Shown here piece after piece: positions 12,491 to 23,767 of a stretch of 64,000 bases of DNA. The DNA is from Artemisia argyi. Lineage: Eukaryota > Streptophyta > Magnoliopsida > Asterales > Asteraceae. The DNA lies in assembly GCA_030686995.1 (NCBI GenBank), contig CM060687.1:172589090-172653089 (forward strand), in the 5' to 3' direction. The position numbers were made by a program, and so were the translations under genes. Numbering within the stretch: the stretch's first letter is position 1; every line of letters starts with the position of its first letter. The notes below the pieces were generated by a model. It was given only the letters and a program-made list of their open reading frames with translations, had not been told where the DNA came from and searched no databases.

Positions 12491-12666
12491 ATAACTAATG
12501 AAACAAAAGGAAATAACGAAAATAAAAATTAAATACCTTATAAGCAATTGTAAAGTACTCCACAAGTGTCTTGTGTAAGATGGAAGGTGATTTGCACACT
12601 CCACTTCCATGAAGAGAAGACAAAAACTCCGCCACTTGTTTAAAAAAGGATTAAAACAATAAAATA
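12491..12666. other. Flank of the Tekay-like element, nothing recognised
   Basis: AT-rich sequence between the LTR end and the Pumilio-24 fragment. It does not match the downstream part of the other Pumilio-24 copies, so the fragment was already broken here before or during insertion. Confidence 0.4.
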
Positions 12667-13372
12667 CAATTCTTTCTTTGCTAACTTAAGCACCTTACGA
12701 TCGGTGGTTTCCAAGTATGAACATACTACCTTGGAACTGTAAAACAGTTTTAAGGTAACAGTCAGTTTACATATTATGGCTCTCCTTAGAGGTGAACAAT
12801 TAGTGTGTGGGTCAGATTACTTGTTGCGATAAGTAAACTTACTTTGTATGAATAACAAACTTAAAACATGATTACTTTTTCATTGACCACAAATCTTTGA
12901 CTTTATTTTCAATGATAACCAATGGAATTGGCCATTACCATATATCAGAAAGAGAGAAATATAAAGGCTCTAAAAGTATCAATATAGTTAAGTTACCTGT
13001 GACCTTGGGCCCATGTCTTACACTTCCCTTTGAAAACTTTCTCCCATAAGAATGTTGTCCTGCTTGAATGGAAGTTTTCTGGAAGATGTTCCTCTTCTTC
13101 CTCCTCTGATTTAGGGGTTGCTACGACAGATGCTATAGCTTCGTGCAAAGAAGCCAACTTTTCATCCAAATGTGGGCTAAGAATTTTGTCTGTGCCCCCT
13201 GAAGCAACCTACATTCAAACCACGTTGATACAATCACATATGGCATGAAAGAAAAATTGTCAACAGATATATATCATATATGCAAATAAGCACATACATT
13301 TCTTTTATTATACATTTCCATTATTTGATCTAAGCAATTCCTCGGAACTCTCAGTACATGCATTAACGAGAC
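12667..13372 (-). pseudogene. Pumilio homolog 24-like gene, 3' exons (copy A)
   Basis: Three exon remnants on the minus strand. The first (13372 leftward) encodes NACTESSEELLRSNNG and is cut by a transposon. The next (13208-12997), with AG acceptor and GTAACT donor, encodes ASGGTDKILSPHLDEKLASL and onward to KTWAQGH, with an in-frame loss of 36 bp after NFHSSRT relative to copy C. The last exon starts at 12729 (YLETTDRKVLKLAKKEL) and is truncated at 12667. The sequence matches what I know of plant Pumilio 24 / PUF6-type proteins, CPL domain, which act in nucleolar rRNA processing. The Pumilio repeats themselves are not in this copy. Confidence 0.75.
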
Positions 13373-14398
13373 AGGGGCGGAGCTATGTAGAGAGTAGTGG
13401 GGGGACATGCCCCCAACAAAGGTCTTGGAGAAACACTAAATTCTTCAGAGAAAATGTCAAATTAGCAGAAAAAAAGTATGGTGCCCTCTGCCCAGAAGTC
13501 CGAGTGCCCTCGATGTAGATGACTGAAAGGCGCAAATGACATGTAACTGGTATTCCGTTGAATAAGCAAACTTATTTATGGCTTGTTTCTTTCCTCTGGT
13601 TTTGTGGGTTGGAAAGCATGGGGAAGAAGATGAGTTTTAATTGGGAAATGGGAAAGTGGGATGCAAAGTTAATTAACCAATGGACTTATCGACTATTCTA
13701 TTATACTATAAAATTTTAATAATATTTACGTTTGTACCATTGTACGTCCCTTTTTTGTTCCATAGCTCTATTGGAATTAGGTTATTCTCTATCATATTAT
13801 TAATCCACTGTAATGTATATATACATGCAGACATAAGAATTGTAATAGGATAAAATATGGGCTAAGCCCAAATACTAAACAAAGCATAAACGAGTGGGCC
13901 ATCAATATAATTCCATGCTAATAAGCTCAACTAAAAGTTATTAAAAGGTGTTCTTATCCCAGTTCAAAATTAAGTTTTAAATATAAGTTTCATTTTGAAA
14001 AATAGATTATGTTAACATTTAAATTAAACAGCCATACTATATTTATAAGCGTATATAAGCAAAAAAAAGTTCCAATCACTTTGATACTACTTAATCACTC
14101 TTGGCTAGTTTTATTTTTAGTTACGTGTTAGTATATTTTTATAAGTAAGAATGAATTAAAAGCTGAGTTGATCCTATTTTAAATGAACTTGCTCAAATTG
14201 TATCATCTGTTAGGATTTCATTTTATATGCATCATTTTATAAGTTAATGTTAACTGCATAGAAGAAGTGCTTTTCGCGTTTGATAAATACCGATCCGACC
14301 CATGTTAAATTTCACTATAAAAAGAAAATCAACCCATTGCCGAATCATTTTTATCGCTCGTTGCCCCCTTTGATTAGATTTTCTGGCTCCGCCACTAG
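13372..14398. mobile_element. Non-autonomous hAT-like element (about 1.0 kb)
   Basis: Starts CAGGGGCGGAGCTA and ends with GGCTCCGCCACTAG, imperfect terminal inverted repeats. It interrupts sequence that is continuous in Pumilio copy C at about 55370-55380. GAGAC occurs on both sides, but a clean 8-bp duplication is not visible. There is no transposase inside. Part of the interior may be older nested sequence. Confidence 0.6.
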
Positions 14399-14709
14399 AG
14401 ACTATAAATAAGCAAATGTAAACATTGATTGTGTGAGTTGTTTGTTTCAAACTGTCAAAATTGGATAATAAAAAACATATTATTTACAAAAGATTTGTCT
14501 TTTTGAGAAATAGGAGTAGATGTTTGTCAAATCAGATTTAATAAAGATGTAATACGCAAACTTTAGTTTATCCTTGAATAACATCCTAATCCCGATTTCG
14601 GCACTTTTGCCCTTCATTTTCTTGGAACATTTTCAAACAATTCAAAATCATATTAAAAAAATTGAAAATCTTATATCATAATGTGCCACCACAAAAACAT
14701 GCAACCATG
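14399..14709. other. Pumilio-24 intron remnant joined to RLK1 upstream sequence
   Basis: From 14399 to about 14580 this matches the intron at 55380-55560 of Pumilio copy C. From about 14600 it matches 43975-44100 upstream of RLK2. The join marks an edge of the duplicated host block. Confidence 0.7.
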
Positions 14710-14717
14710 CATATACA

Positions 14718-14891
14718 CATGGATGGACCCACGTGTATGTCGGGTGTGGCTTGGGCTACACCCGATTTTAGGTCACGAAGTGCAAAAAGATTTCAAAACT
14801 TTCGTTTCTTACATTGTAACTTTAGTTAGCCCAATATTTCTTTTGTGCAACACCCTATTAAATATCCTTCAATATCCTGGGTCCGTCCCTG
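14718..14891. mobile_element. hAT-type MITE (174 bp)
   Basis: Termini CATGGATGGACCCACG and CCTGGGTCCGTCCCTG form an imperfect inverted repeat. It is flanked by CATATACA (14710-14717) and CACATACA (14892-14899), an 8-bp duplication with one mismatch. It is absent from the RLK2 upstream region near 44105. Confidence 0.65.
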
Positions 14892-14901
14892 CACATACAA
14901 C

Positions 14902-15137
14902 GGGCTGAGCATTATAGATCATGGACCGGACCGAACTTATTTCGGTCCAATCCTCAGTCCACCCTTTTTCTCATTTTCGGTCCTCAGTCCGGTTTGGTCT
15001 TACGCAGAACCGACTATTATGCTTAGCTGGATCGGACTGTCATGGTAATGGACCGAACATTTCGGTCCAGTTATTGGTCCGGACTTTTTGACCAAATAGG
15101 TTTTCGGTCCGGTCCGATTTCAGACCATGATCAGCCC
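14902..15137. mobile_element. Palindromic MITE rich in GGTCC motifs (236 bp)
   Basis: GGGCTGAGCATTATAGATCA at the left end and TGATCAGCCC at the right end are inverted, and ACCGGACCG / CGGTCCGGT blocks repeat inside. It is absent from the matching RLK2 upstream sequence. The superfamily is not clear from the ends; I see no convincing target duplication. Confidence 0.6.
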
Positions 15138-16034
15138 ACGTAACATACTTGATGACTATGGTTCGCATGTAGTTCATCCATTGATTTACAAACGTTTAAT
15201 GATACACTTGGCGCAAAAATTATAATCCTTCAAAAAACATAGAATATGAAGTAAGGTTATTATAACACAAAAAATTATATGGTTACACCCAATTCATTTA
15301 GGCATCACAATGGGCATGTCCCATTTGATCCTTCTATATTCATAAACTATATACCAGCTATCAAAAACAATAAAGACAACTGATTCAATTCACCATTCAT
15401 CTAGTCTAGTGATCTTAGCAGTTTACTAAGAACACCAGCCCTAGGCAACCATGGAGAAACCACACACCTTGACTACATTTCCTACTTACAAACACCCTGC
15501 CTAACTGTTCCAGAAGCCATAGAAACAGTTAGAGGCTCTTGTAGAAGGCTTCACCAAGCTGTGAGTAAAACTCATGTTCCATTGGGGATCCACAGCCATG
15601 GAGCTACATTTCCACAAATGGCATCACTCACATGACTGGACTTACCCAAGGATACATCCCACCTAGACTACATTTCCCATTTTTATGACCTTCTCAATTC
15701 CAATGCAGCTGTCACCTCACATTAGAACTAGAAAATCACACAAATAGCTGGCATCATCTGGTTGGCACTTCACCATATTGCAGGCAACCTACTTTATGAC
15801 CTCAAGTGGGCCTTTAACTATGTAGTTTACCAGCCCTATAATCAGTTATCTCCATCATCCACTGAGTTATAAGACTGGGCTTTCATAGAAAGGTTCTCAA
15901 GGCCATGATACAAGGCCCTCTGCATGCCCAAATGACTATCAAAATCACTTCAATCCATGTCATTCAGGACTAGCTAACTCCAGTGTAGAGTTTAGCTAGT
16001 AGTTGTGCAACAACAGTATATCCAACAACCCCTA
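15138..16034. other. Insertion in the RLK1 upstream region, mostly unidentified
   Basis: About 45 bases of RLK upstream sequence (GGTTCGCATGTAGTTCATCC and following) occur at 15160-15195 and again at 16550-16582. Everything between is absent from the RLK2 side. A 19-bp phrase TTACAAACGTTTAATGATA occurs at 15186 and 16271. The left two thirds has no reading frame I recognise and may be LINE 3' sequence. Confidence 0.4.
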
Positions 16035-16455
16035 ATAGCTTTACTGTTACATTCAAACTTTCTTCACAACTATATTCATCTCCACATTCCACTCTTTAGC
16101 AACAGATAGGACATGAGTGGACTTTTTAACTTTCAAACAAAGTAGCTGAAGCTTGATTTTCTCCTCAATAACCTTCCTCAAGATTTGTGGTTCCAATTCC
16201 TCACCAGTGAAAATTTTATTATTCCTCTCCTTCCATACATAGTAGACAGTAGTGGATAACCTTGCGAAACTTACAAACGTTTAATGATAACCTTGCAAAA
16301 CTTTTTGGATTTGGTTGTGTAAAATGAGGGAGGCGGTGGAAGTTATGGTAAGAATACGGGATCTTATCCAAAATGAAAGTCACGTTTTTCTTCAGACCGA
16401 AGATATCAAATGGCGAAGGTAGTAGAATTTGGTCTGTTCTTGGGCCAACTATCAA
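16035..16455 (-). pseudogene. LINE (non-LTR retrotransposon) fragment, C-terminal end of RT ORF
   Basis: On the minus strand, across two frames, it encodes sequence ending in FARLSTTVYYVWKERNNK and IFTGEELEPQILRKVIEEKI, the typical end of the zf-RVT region of plant L1-type ORF2. The frame is broken at about 16258-16290, where a 14-base phrase (TTTGCAAGGTTATC on the minus strand) is nearly repeated around a 16-base filler. No catalytic domain remains. Confidence 0.6.
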
Positions 16456-16868
16456 GAGTTATTGGACTATGTCTTGCCAGGAAGCCCGAGTGAATATTTT
16501 AATAGTCCCTCGGCTAACGATATATACATATACTCGTAATTGACTATATATGGTTCGCATATAGTTCATCCATTGATTTACCTATTGTGGATATTAATTG
16601 AAAGCTAATTACATACGTAGTATAAACTGTTGGGATTTTAAGATAAGTTTTGAAACAGCGTTGAAGCATAATGTACAAATTCTCTCACTTAAACTGTATG
16701 ATGTTGTTTGTCTGGTATTAATTACTTCGGCAACTTGTCATGCATGTGGCTATTGAACCAGCCTCGATAACCTCAGCTTTGTGGCATTACAAAGAAGACT
16801 TGTTGACCCCAACATACGGTAGGTGATAATAAGACTTTGATTCCGTTCTAGAGATTAGATTAGAAAAA
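16456..16868 (+). promoter_or_regulatory. RLK1 upstream region
   Basis: Matches 44100-44360 plus 44572-44656 upstream of RLK2 and so is the conserved upstream region of the receptor kinase. AT-rich stretches (TATATACATATAC near 16521) could hold a TATA box, but I cannot assign one. Confidence 0.4.
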
Positions 16869-19800
16869 ATGAGAAGCTTGAAGAAAATGATTTTAACGGA
16901 AGAAGCAACCATACTTGTTCTTCTAGTTTTTTCACTCCACATGCAAAAAATATACACAGCCGAAATTGACATCATCTCAGGCTCAAGCTTCTTGACAGAA
17001 AACGACACGCTGGTATCTCCTGCTAGAACATTTGATCTGGGATTCTTCAAGCCAGGTAACTCGGATAACACTTACGTTGGTATTTGGTATAAGAAAATTT
17101 CTGTTAAAACAGTGGTTTGGGTTGCCAACAGAGACTACCCCCTCACCAATGTATCATCAAACATTTTAAGGATTGACCGTGTGGGAAATCTTGTTCTCAA
17201 GAACTATACCGATCATGTAGTGTGGTCATCCAACTCGGCATCATCAGGAAATGCAACTGCACAGCTTTATGACTCTGGAAATCTAGTCATCACGGATGGA
17301 TACAACATGAAGATTCTGTGGGAGAGTTTTGACTATCTTACAGATACTTTTCTAGCTGGCATGAAGATTGGAAAAAATTACTTAACAGGCGCCGAATGGC
17401 ATTTAACATCATGGAAGAGTATTCATGATCCAGCTATAGGGGAATTCACCTTTAGCGTTGACACACGTGGTTATCCTCACTTAGTAATAAGAGATGGTTT
17501 GGAGGTCAAGAATCGGGCCGGATCATGGAATGGTGAACGGCTTAGTGGGTCACCCTTGATTTTCAACAACACGTACTTTCCATACAATATGGTTATTAAT
17601 GAAAAAGAGGCGGTTTTTAATCTGGAAAACACTTCTGTAATAACGAAGATCACCTTGACTTCTTCTGGGAATCTAGAATTTTTAGTGTGGCAAGAAGATA
17701 AGAAAACATTATTTTACCGGGTTCAGGATTACTCCCCTTTACCCAAAAAAAAGAAGATAAGAAAACATGGAAGGTTATTGGGACAGCACCAAGAGATATT
17801 TGTGACACGTACAAAATCTGTGGCCCTTATAGAAGCTGCAACACTGAAGACGGGCAGAAATGTTCATGCTTAGATGAGGAACAGATGGGTTTATCAAGTA
17901 TTCTAATGTAAAATTGCCAGATACACAGACTTCGTGGTTTAACAATACAATGTCTTTAACGGAATGTAAAGCAATATGCCTACAGAACTGCACTTGTATG
18001 GCATATGCAAATACCGATATCAGAGGTGAAGGAAGTGGTTGCTTGCTTTGGTTCAATGACCTATTAGATATCAGGGCATCCTCGATGGGTGGTCAAGATG
18101 TACTCGTGAGAATGGCTTCCTCTGAATTAGGTAACTACTTGTATATGTTATGCTTTGTTCATGTTTGTTCAAATAATGAAAAAAATAAAAAAAAAAATTA
18201 AAAAAAAAAAAAAAAAAGAAAAAACAAACAAACAAAACTATATACATCCACTATCATGTATTCTTTCTGATTACTTTCATGGTTGTTATGAGTCTGTAAG
18301 TTGATTAATGATGTTGTTTTTGACTTTTTGTGTTAAGATCATGCACGTGCTCCATCGGTTTTCAAAAAGGACGGAGGAACAAACATCAAAATCATCTTGA
18401 GTGGAATCTTTCTGGTGGTTTTTGTGATATGTTTGAGCACATGTGCATGGTTGTGGTATGCTTGGAGAAAAAAACATCTTTCACCACAAACTGAGGAAGG
18501 TAAGATATTTGTAGAGTTTTAGCGATAAGTATGTTAAATGGTTCAGAATAGTCACAATTCTGTGAGCAGGTTCAACCAGTTTGACGGGTTTTGTTTTATT
18601 AACGCACAGGGGGGTCACTAAATGTAGGTGAAAGAGGGAGAGAAGCAATGGAGCTACCATTGTTTAGCTTCTCTAGAGTAGCTAAAGCTACTGCTGATTT
18701 TTCACTCGATAATAAACTTGGAGCGGGCGGATTTGGACCGGTCTATAAGGTAAATGAAGAATTTTATTTATTTAAATTCAGTTTGCTGAGTATAGCATCA
18801 CATTATGATGCGTGCCATTGATACAAAAAAATATGAATGATAGTTACCTTTGAATTTTGTATAGTTTTCACATAAAAATTGGTAATCTTCAGGGTATGCT
18901 AGAAGATGGGCAGGAAATTGCGGTTAAACGTCTCTCAAAGACTTCCAGTCAAGGAATTAATGAGTTCATGAATGAAGTTATATGCATTTCAAAACTTCAG
19001 CACAGGAATCTCGTCAAGCTCCTCGGATGTAGCATCAAGGGGGACGAGAAGTTGTTGATATAAGAATACATGCCAAACAGAAGCTTAGACGAGTTTATAT
19101 TTGGTCAGTATCATATAATTTCTATTAAATCGACAATAGTAACTTACTACGGTAAGATACTTTCAACAACTAAACCTACATGATATGCAGATAAAAGGCA
19201 AAGCACACTCCTTGATTGGACAAAGAGAATCAACATCATCAAAGGAATTGCGCGAGGACTTCTTTAACTTCATCAAGATTCAAGATTAAGAATCATTCAC
19301 AGAGATCTTAAAGCTAGAAATATTCTACTAGATGTGGATATAAACCCAAAAATATCAGACTTTGGGATAGCTAGAAGCTTTGGAGGAAATGAAACTGAAG
19401 CTAACACCGAGAGAGTTGTTGGTACCTAGTAAGATACAACATTCTGGTTTATCTTCATTCGCTTTTTGTTAAGTTCGTTATTTTTAAGACTTGTAAACGT
19501 TATTCTATGTATAGTGGTTACATGTCACCAGAGTATGCGCTAGATGGTCTTTTCTCAATAAAGTCAGATGTTTTCAGCTTTGGTGTATTAGTGCTGGAGA
19601 TTGTGAGTGGGAAGAGAAACAGGGGATTTGTTCATTCTGAGCATAACAATAATCTTATTGGACATGTAAGTTGCTTGATTTTCAAATTTATCCGGCATGA
19701 CACTCTACTGCCTAATAATTAATTCCACATTTATATTTAGGCATGGAGGATGCATAGTGAAGGAAAGTCAATGGAACTCCTGGATTCAAGTTTTGCTGAG

Positions 19801-20043
19801 GCAAGCAATCCATCGGAAGTTTTAAGATCGATAGAAGTTGGCTTATTATGTGTGCAACAAAGTCCAGAAGACAGGCCAAACATGTCGTCGGTGGTTCTCA
19901 TGTTTGGCAATGAAGGTTCATTGCCAAAACCTAAACAGCCAGCATTTTTCACAGATAGGATACCTGGTACTGGTTTCTCTTCAACCTCTTATCCAACAAG
20001 TTCAAGCAATGACTTAACCTTATCAGGGATAGTTGCCCGATAG
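16869..20043 (+). pseudogene. S-domain (G-type lectin) receptor-like serine/threonine kinase, RLK1
   Basis: Seven exons by splice signals and comparison with RLK2: 16869-18130, 18338-18499, 18610-18749, 18893-19103, 19191-19428, 19515-19665, 19741-20043. Exon 1 encodes a signal peptide (about 1-31), bulb-type lectin domain (VVWVANRDYPL), S-locus glycoprotein domain and PAN domain (CKAICLQNCTCMAYAN). Exon 2 encodes one membrane span. Exons 3-7 encode the kinase: [10 protein letters not shown] loop, AVKRL lysine, HRDLKARN (usual S replaced by R), DFG, MSPEYA. The exon layout is typical of the SRK/At4g27290-type family, cell-surface kinases of recognition and defence. Disabled by a 59-bp insertion frameshift near 17710, a loss of about 100 bp in the EGF-like part near 17875, TAA in place of Tyr at about 19061, and TAA in place of Tyr at about 19265. 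Confidence 0.9.
17710..17752 (+). mobile_element. Tiny A-tailed retroposon insertion in RLK1 exon 1
   Basis: 43 bases ending in eight A's, flanked by perfect 16-bp direct repeats GAAGATAAGAAAACAT (17694-17709 and 17753-17768). RLK2 has the uninterrupted site near 45470. A poly-A tail with a long target duplication is the mark of LINE-driven retroposition, so this is probably a 5'-truncated SINE or LINE end. Confidence 0.75.
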
Positions 20044-20920
20044 AAAGCACTTATGATACTTCCATTATAGCGTGTTTGTGTTCCTTTTCTTCTTACCTTC
20101 ATGTACAAGCTTGTATATATGTCTGTTCCAAACTTTTACGTACCACATAAGATTAAATTTCCCATATAATCTTTCGCAAAAGCCAACAAAAAATAAGTTA
20201 AAAGGTACATCATATCATATATATATAGTAATAAATCGAAGTTACTTTAAAGTTACCTAGCTCGTTTATAGTGGGATAATGTGACATTTATTCACTAGAT
20301 AATCAATTTCACCTACCAATCCCTGCTGTCTCCCTGAGAAAAAGGGGGACTTAATTGCTACCATACAATGAATTATGCAGGACGTTGGGACGGAGTCAGA
20401 ATTTGTAATTAACGGGGTGTCAAACATGTTAAGCACTTGAAAAGTTAAGAGGACAATAAACATGGACTAATCTCATACAGTATTAGTAATTGAATGGAAT
20501 TTACAAAAATAAGAAACAACTACTGCTAAAATGTCAAGAGATTCACAGTTAAATGTAATTTGGTCCCAGATTAAATGTCAACCTTTCTCTTTTGATTTAT
20601 CCCAAAACGCTTTACAAAAAAAAGAGAATAGAAGACAGTTGCTAGTCCATGACTAGAACAATACTTAAATCCTGCCGGAGTGAGGTAACTTGTCTACAAA
20701 AACCATGTATGGCTTAAATGTTCAGTACATGGAATAAGGTCATATCGAAATAATGATTAAGAAAAAACAAAACTTTGACTTGCAAATTATAGCATAAACA
20801 TGCTGTTTACAAACTTAAACTACCATATTCTTATGGCATATATATAGTTCAGACTATAATTCTGTGAAGCAAGTAAAACCGCAATAAACGCCTAGTTCTG
20901 GACTCATCTGGCTCGGTTGT
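20044..20920. other. RLK1 3' flank and Pumilio-24 3' flank
   Basis: The first part is the RLK1 3' region (shared with 53949-54040). From about 20635 it matches 54186-54440, the sequence just beyond the Pumilio-24 last exon (AGACAGTTGCTAGTCCATGA shared). Between them, 20265-20630 has no match in RLK2 and no gene I can see. Confidence 0.6.
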
Positions 20921-21049
20921 TTAGCCTGATTTTTTTGGTTGATTATGCTCGGGTAACTTGAGGACATCTTCTTTCAGTAAAGGGTGCAATTCTTTCTTTG
21001 CTAACTTAAGCACCTTAGGATCGGTGGTTTCCAAGTATGCATATACTAC
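20921..21049 (-). pseudogene. Pumilio-24-like last exon (copy B1)
   Basis: Encodes YLETTDPKVLKLAKKELHPL through to PEHNQPKKSG and TAA at 20921-20923, the most intact of the last exons. The splice acceptor AG expected before GTAGTA is lost. From 21050 the sequence changes to an unrelated block (TGTCGGGTAGTGTTGTGTAT) that partly repeats at about 21150-21172. Confidence 0.75.
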
Positions 21050-21493
21050 AATGTCGGGTAGTGTTGTGTATATATATACGCGACATGACCTAGTGTTTTT
21101 TTTTATTTGCTCTTCGTCCAATAACAAGGAGACACGTTTGTCTCGGGCATGTCGGGTATATATTTACACGAGATGCTTGGGTAGAATTGTAAAGGTGGAA
21201 AAAGGTTGGGCTCTGCAAGACACAGAGGTTTGGACAGGGGTAGTACAGTAATTTTCGCAGACATATAACACCTTTATAAAAAAAGAAGACAGTTATTAGT
21301 TCATCACTAATTTAGTAATAAGCATGTAACCTATCTACAAAAAGCCATGAATAACATTCAGTGTTGATAACATGAAATAAGTTCACATATCGTAAATTAA
21401 TGATAAACGACAAAACTTTGACTTGAAAATTATAGCATAACCATGTCGATTACAAATTTAAACCAACCATCTTGTTATGGCATCTAGTTCACA
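21050..21493. other. Unidentified insert plus second Pumilio-24 3' flank
   Basis: 21050-21280 is an insert containing two CATGTCGGGTATATAT-like phrases; no gene recognised. 21285-21493 repeats 20635-20920 with clear divergence, so the 3' flank of the Pumilio-24 gene is present twice in direct orientation. Confidence 0.5.
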
Positions 21494-21676
21494 CTATAAC
21501 TTTGTGAAGCAAGCAGAACCGCAATATACGTGTCTACGTCTTGTCATCTGGCTCAGTTGTTTAGCCTGATTTTGCTCGGGTAATTTTAGTACACCTTCTT
21601 TCACTGATGGCTGCAACTCTTTCTTTGCTAACTTAAGCACCTTAGTATCCGAAGTTTCCAAGTATGCACTTACTAC
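21494..21676 (-). pseudogene. Pumilio-24-like last exon (copy B2)
   Basis: Keeps its AG acceptor (before GTAGTAAGTGC at 21676). It encodes SAYLETSDTKVLKLAKKELQ and then a variant C-terminus; a small deletion moves the reading frame past the usual stop to TAG at 21494-21496. No upstream exon is present, so it is a fragment. Confidence 0.7.
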
Positions 21677-22037
21677 CTTTGCATTGAAATACAGTTTTTA
21701 AAGATTGTGTGAGTACAAAATTAGCAAACATATTTGGGTAACGGGTCAACCATTAGTGAGTGGGTCAAATTGACGTTAAACACTTGGTTGAATAACAAAA
21801 TGTGCCACATTTAAACAAAAAATTCTGCAAACTCAAGATGAAAAATAAAGGAATAGAAAAGACTTGGCACGATAGACAACTTGAACAATTTTAGTGTGTG
21901 GTGGGGGGGGGGGGGGGGGGGGCGAAAGTCCAAAACAAGTGAAAGTAAAAACTAGACAAGTATATTAAATCGAAAATCAACATAGTCTTATATATTGAAG
22001 GAAATCATGCAATAAACGTAAAAAAATAAATAAATAA

Positions 22038-22071
<34 letters not shown>
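21677..22071. repeat. Low-complexity stretch: 20-base G run and 30-base A run
   Basis: Intron remnant of Pumilio copy B2, then a run of 20 G's (21903-21922), AT-rich sequence, and TAAATAAATA plus about 30 A's ending at 22070. No coding sequence seen. Confidence 0.8.
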
Positions 22072-22073
<2 letters not shown>

Positions 22074-22281
22074 ACAACTCGGCTCGACGGCCTTTAAGGT
22101 TTTTGAATACTTCAATTATAGATTTTGAGTCAAAAGTATCAGCAATCTCCTTTTCTATGTGAACGACCAAGCTATCTGCAAGAAACTTATTTGCCGTCTT
22201 GTTTCGAAGTTGATTCTTGAACATTTTCATGGCTGAAAATCCCCTCGCAGTGAAGCAAAAATGCAAACTAGCAAATGGCAT
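22072..22281 (-). pseudogene. hAT transposase, C-terminal dimerisation domain fragment
   Basis: Encodes GFSAMKMFKNQLRNKTANKF, then ADSLVVHIEKEIADTFDSKS and FKNLKGRRAEL before TAA. This is the conserved end of the hAT dimerisation domain found in plant hAT/zinc-finger MYM-type proteins. Only this end is here; upstream sequence to 22544 is open but not recognisable. Confidence 0.75.
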
Positions 22282-23384
22282 ATATAAAAATAAAATAACA
22301 GATTAGAGAGTAAATTAATAAGAAGTTCAAAGTTCAAAACTTAGTTTAATTTGTGAATTGTGATTAAAGTATAGAAAGACCGTTTGTTGTACTTCTTGAG
22401 TTGTTGTGTGATTTTTTTATTCATGAATGATCCACGTCTCCATAAGATCTGCTCATCTGCCGCCAACTGACCTTTGGTTTCTAAATATTTTGGGAGAATG
22501 GGAGGGCCTATCAAACTTGGGAGGGCCAAACACAAAAGTTTCAAAAAGTACCCCTTAATTTTAAGACATGTACACTATCAACCCCGAAGTTTGGGAGGGC
22601 CACAGCCCCCCGCGTTTCCCTTAGAAGGTCCGTCTTTGCTTGGCACTGCCATGCATGATGCAAATCAGAATCCCAATCTTGAATCCATCTTTTGTAAAAC
22701 ATGACTAATCAAACCCAAAACAATTACACGATCTCCTCTTGTCTTCAAACGTTGGTGGTGATGGCGTGACTCAGTGATGAAGGCCTGAATAGGTGGCAGA
22801 AGAGGGTGGGTGGCCGGATGGAGGAGATGGCAAAAAGTGGCTAGGGTTTGTTTGTGTGTGCTAGGAAAATGGGAGAAACCCTAATTACTTACCTTTATAT
22901 ACCCAAGGCTATAAAATCCAAGTGACATTTTTATAAAAGTTCAGGGGTGGGCGGTGTAAATATATAGCAGGGGCTATTCTTGTAATTTTTGTGAAGTTGA
23001 GGTTCGGGACCCGTTTAGGCTCGATAACAATCAATCCAAGACAGAGAAATTATTCCATTGTTTTCCAAATAATTTTTTTCAATAAAAATGAGTATTCGCA
23101 CAACTAGTTTCTCGTAAATAATATACGATTAATAATCAAATCTTTTTTTTTTTTTTTTTTTGAGTTTATGGTTGTGCTGATACGCGTTGTATGCAGTTTT
23201 CATGTTTTGCGAGATAACCCCATGTAGCAATGAGAGACGCTCCATTGGCAATGAGACATGCTCCATTCACACTCGCTCCTATAACACCCAATTTCAACCC
23301 TGATTTTCTGCACATCCCATTTACATTCAAAATCAAACCAAAATTACACCAAGACAATCGATGACGATTCTTTATGAATCCTTA
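22282..23384. other. Unidentified intergenic sequence
   Basis: Contains GGGAGGGCC phrases at about 22500, 22518 and 22589, a G-rich block with AAACCCTAATT near 22882 and a poly-T run at about 23143-23160. It looks like degraded transposon sequence; I cannot name it and see no gene. Confidence 0.3.
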
Positions 23385-23764
23385 GGGCCTGTTTGAATAA
23401 TCTTATTAAACATAAGCTCATTTGGGCTTATTTTTTATAAGCTTCAATTTTACGGCTTATTTTGAGACTTGTTTGCTTATATAAGTTTATTATGATATGA
23501 TAAACTTATAAAAGCCAACAAGTCTCAAAATAAGCCGTAAAATTGGGGCTTCTAAAAAAAGCCGAAACTTAATGAAATTTCAGCTTATTTTTTATAAGCC
23601 CAATTTTACGGCTTATTTTGAGACTTGTCGGCTTTTATAAGTTTACCATATCATAATAAACTTATATAAGCCGACAAATATCAAAATAAGTCATAAAATT
23701 GGAGCTTATAAAAAATAAGACACCCAAATGGGCTTACGTTTAATAAGCATAAACAAACACCCCC
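23385..23764. mobile_element. PIF/Harbinger-type (Tourist-like) MITE, 380 bp
   Basis: GGGCCTGTTTGAATAA at the left and AAACAAACACCCCC at the right are inverted. It is flanked by TTA on both sides (23382-23384 and 23765-23767), the usual Harbinger duplication. The interior is a set of long nested palindromes around ACGGCTTATTTTGAGACTTG, present in both orientations. Confidence 0.75.
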
Positions 23765-23767
23765 TTA

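Noticed and set aside
19424..19434. Apparent stop (ACC TAG) after the kinase activation segment in RLK1, same at 53332-53339 in RLK2
   Set aside because: The G of TAG starts the splice donor GTAAGATAC; with the next exon the codon is Tyr.
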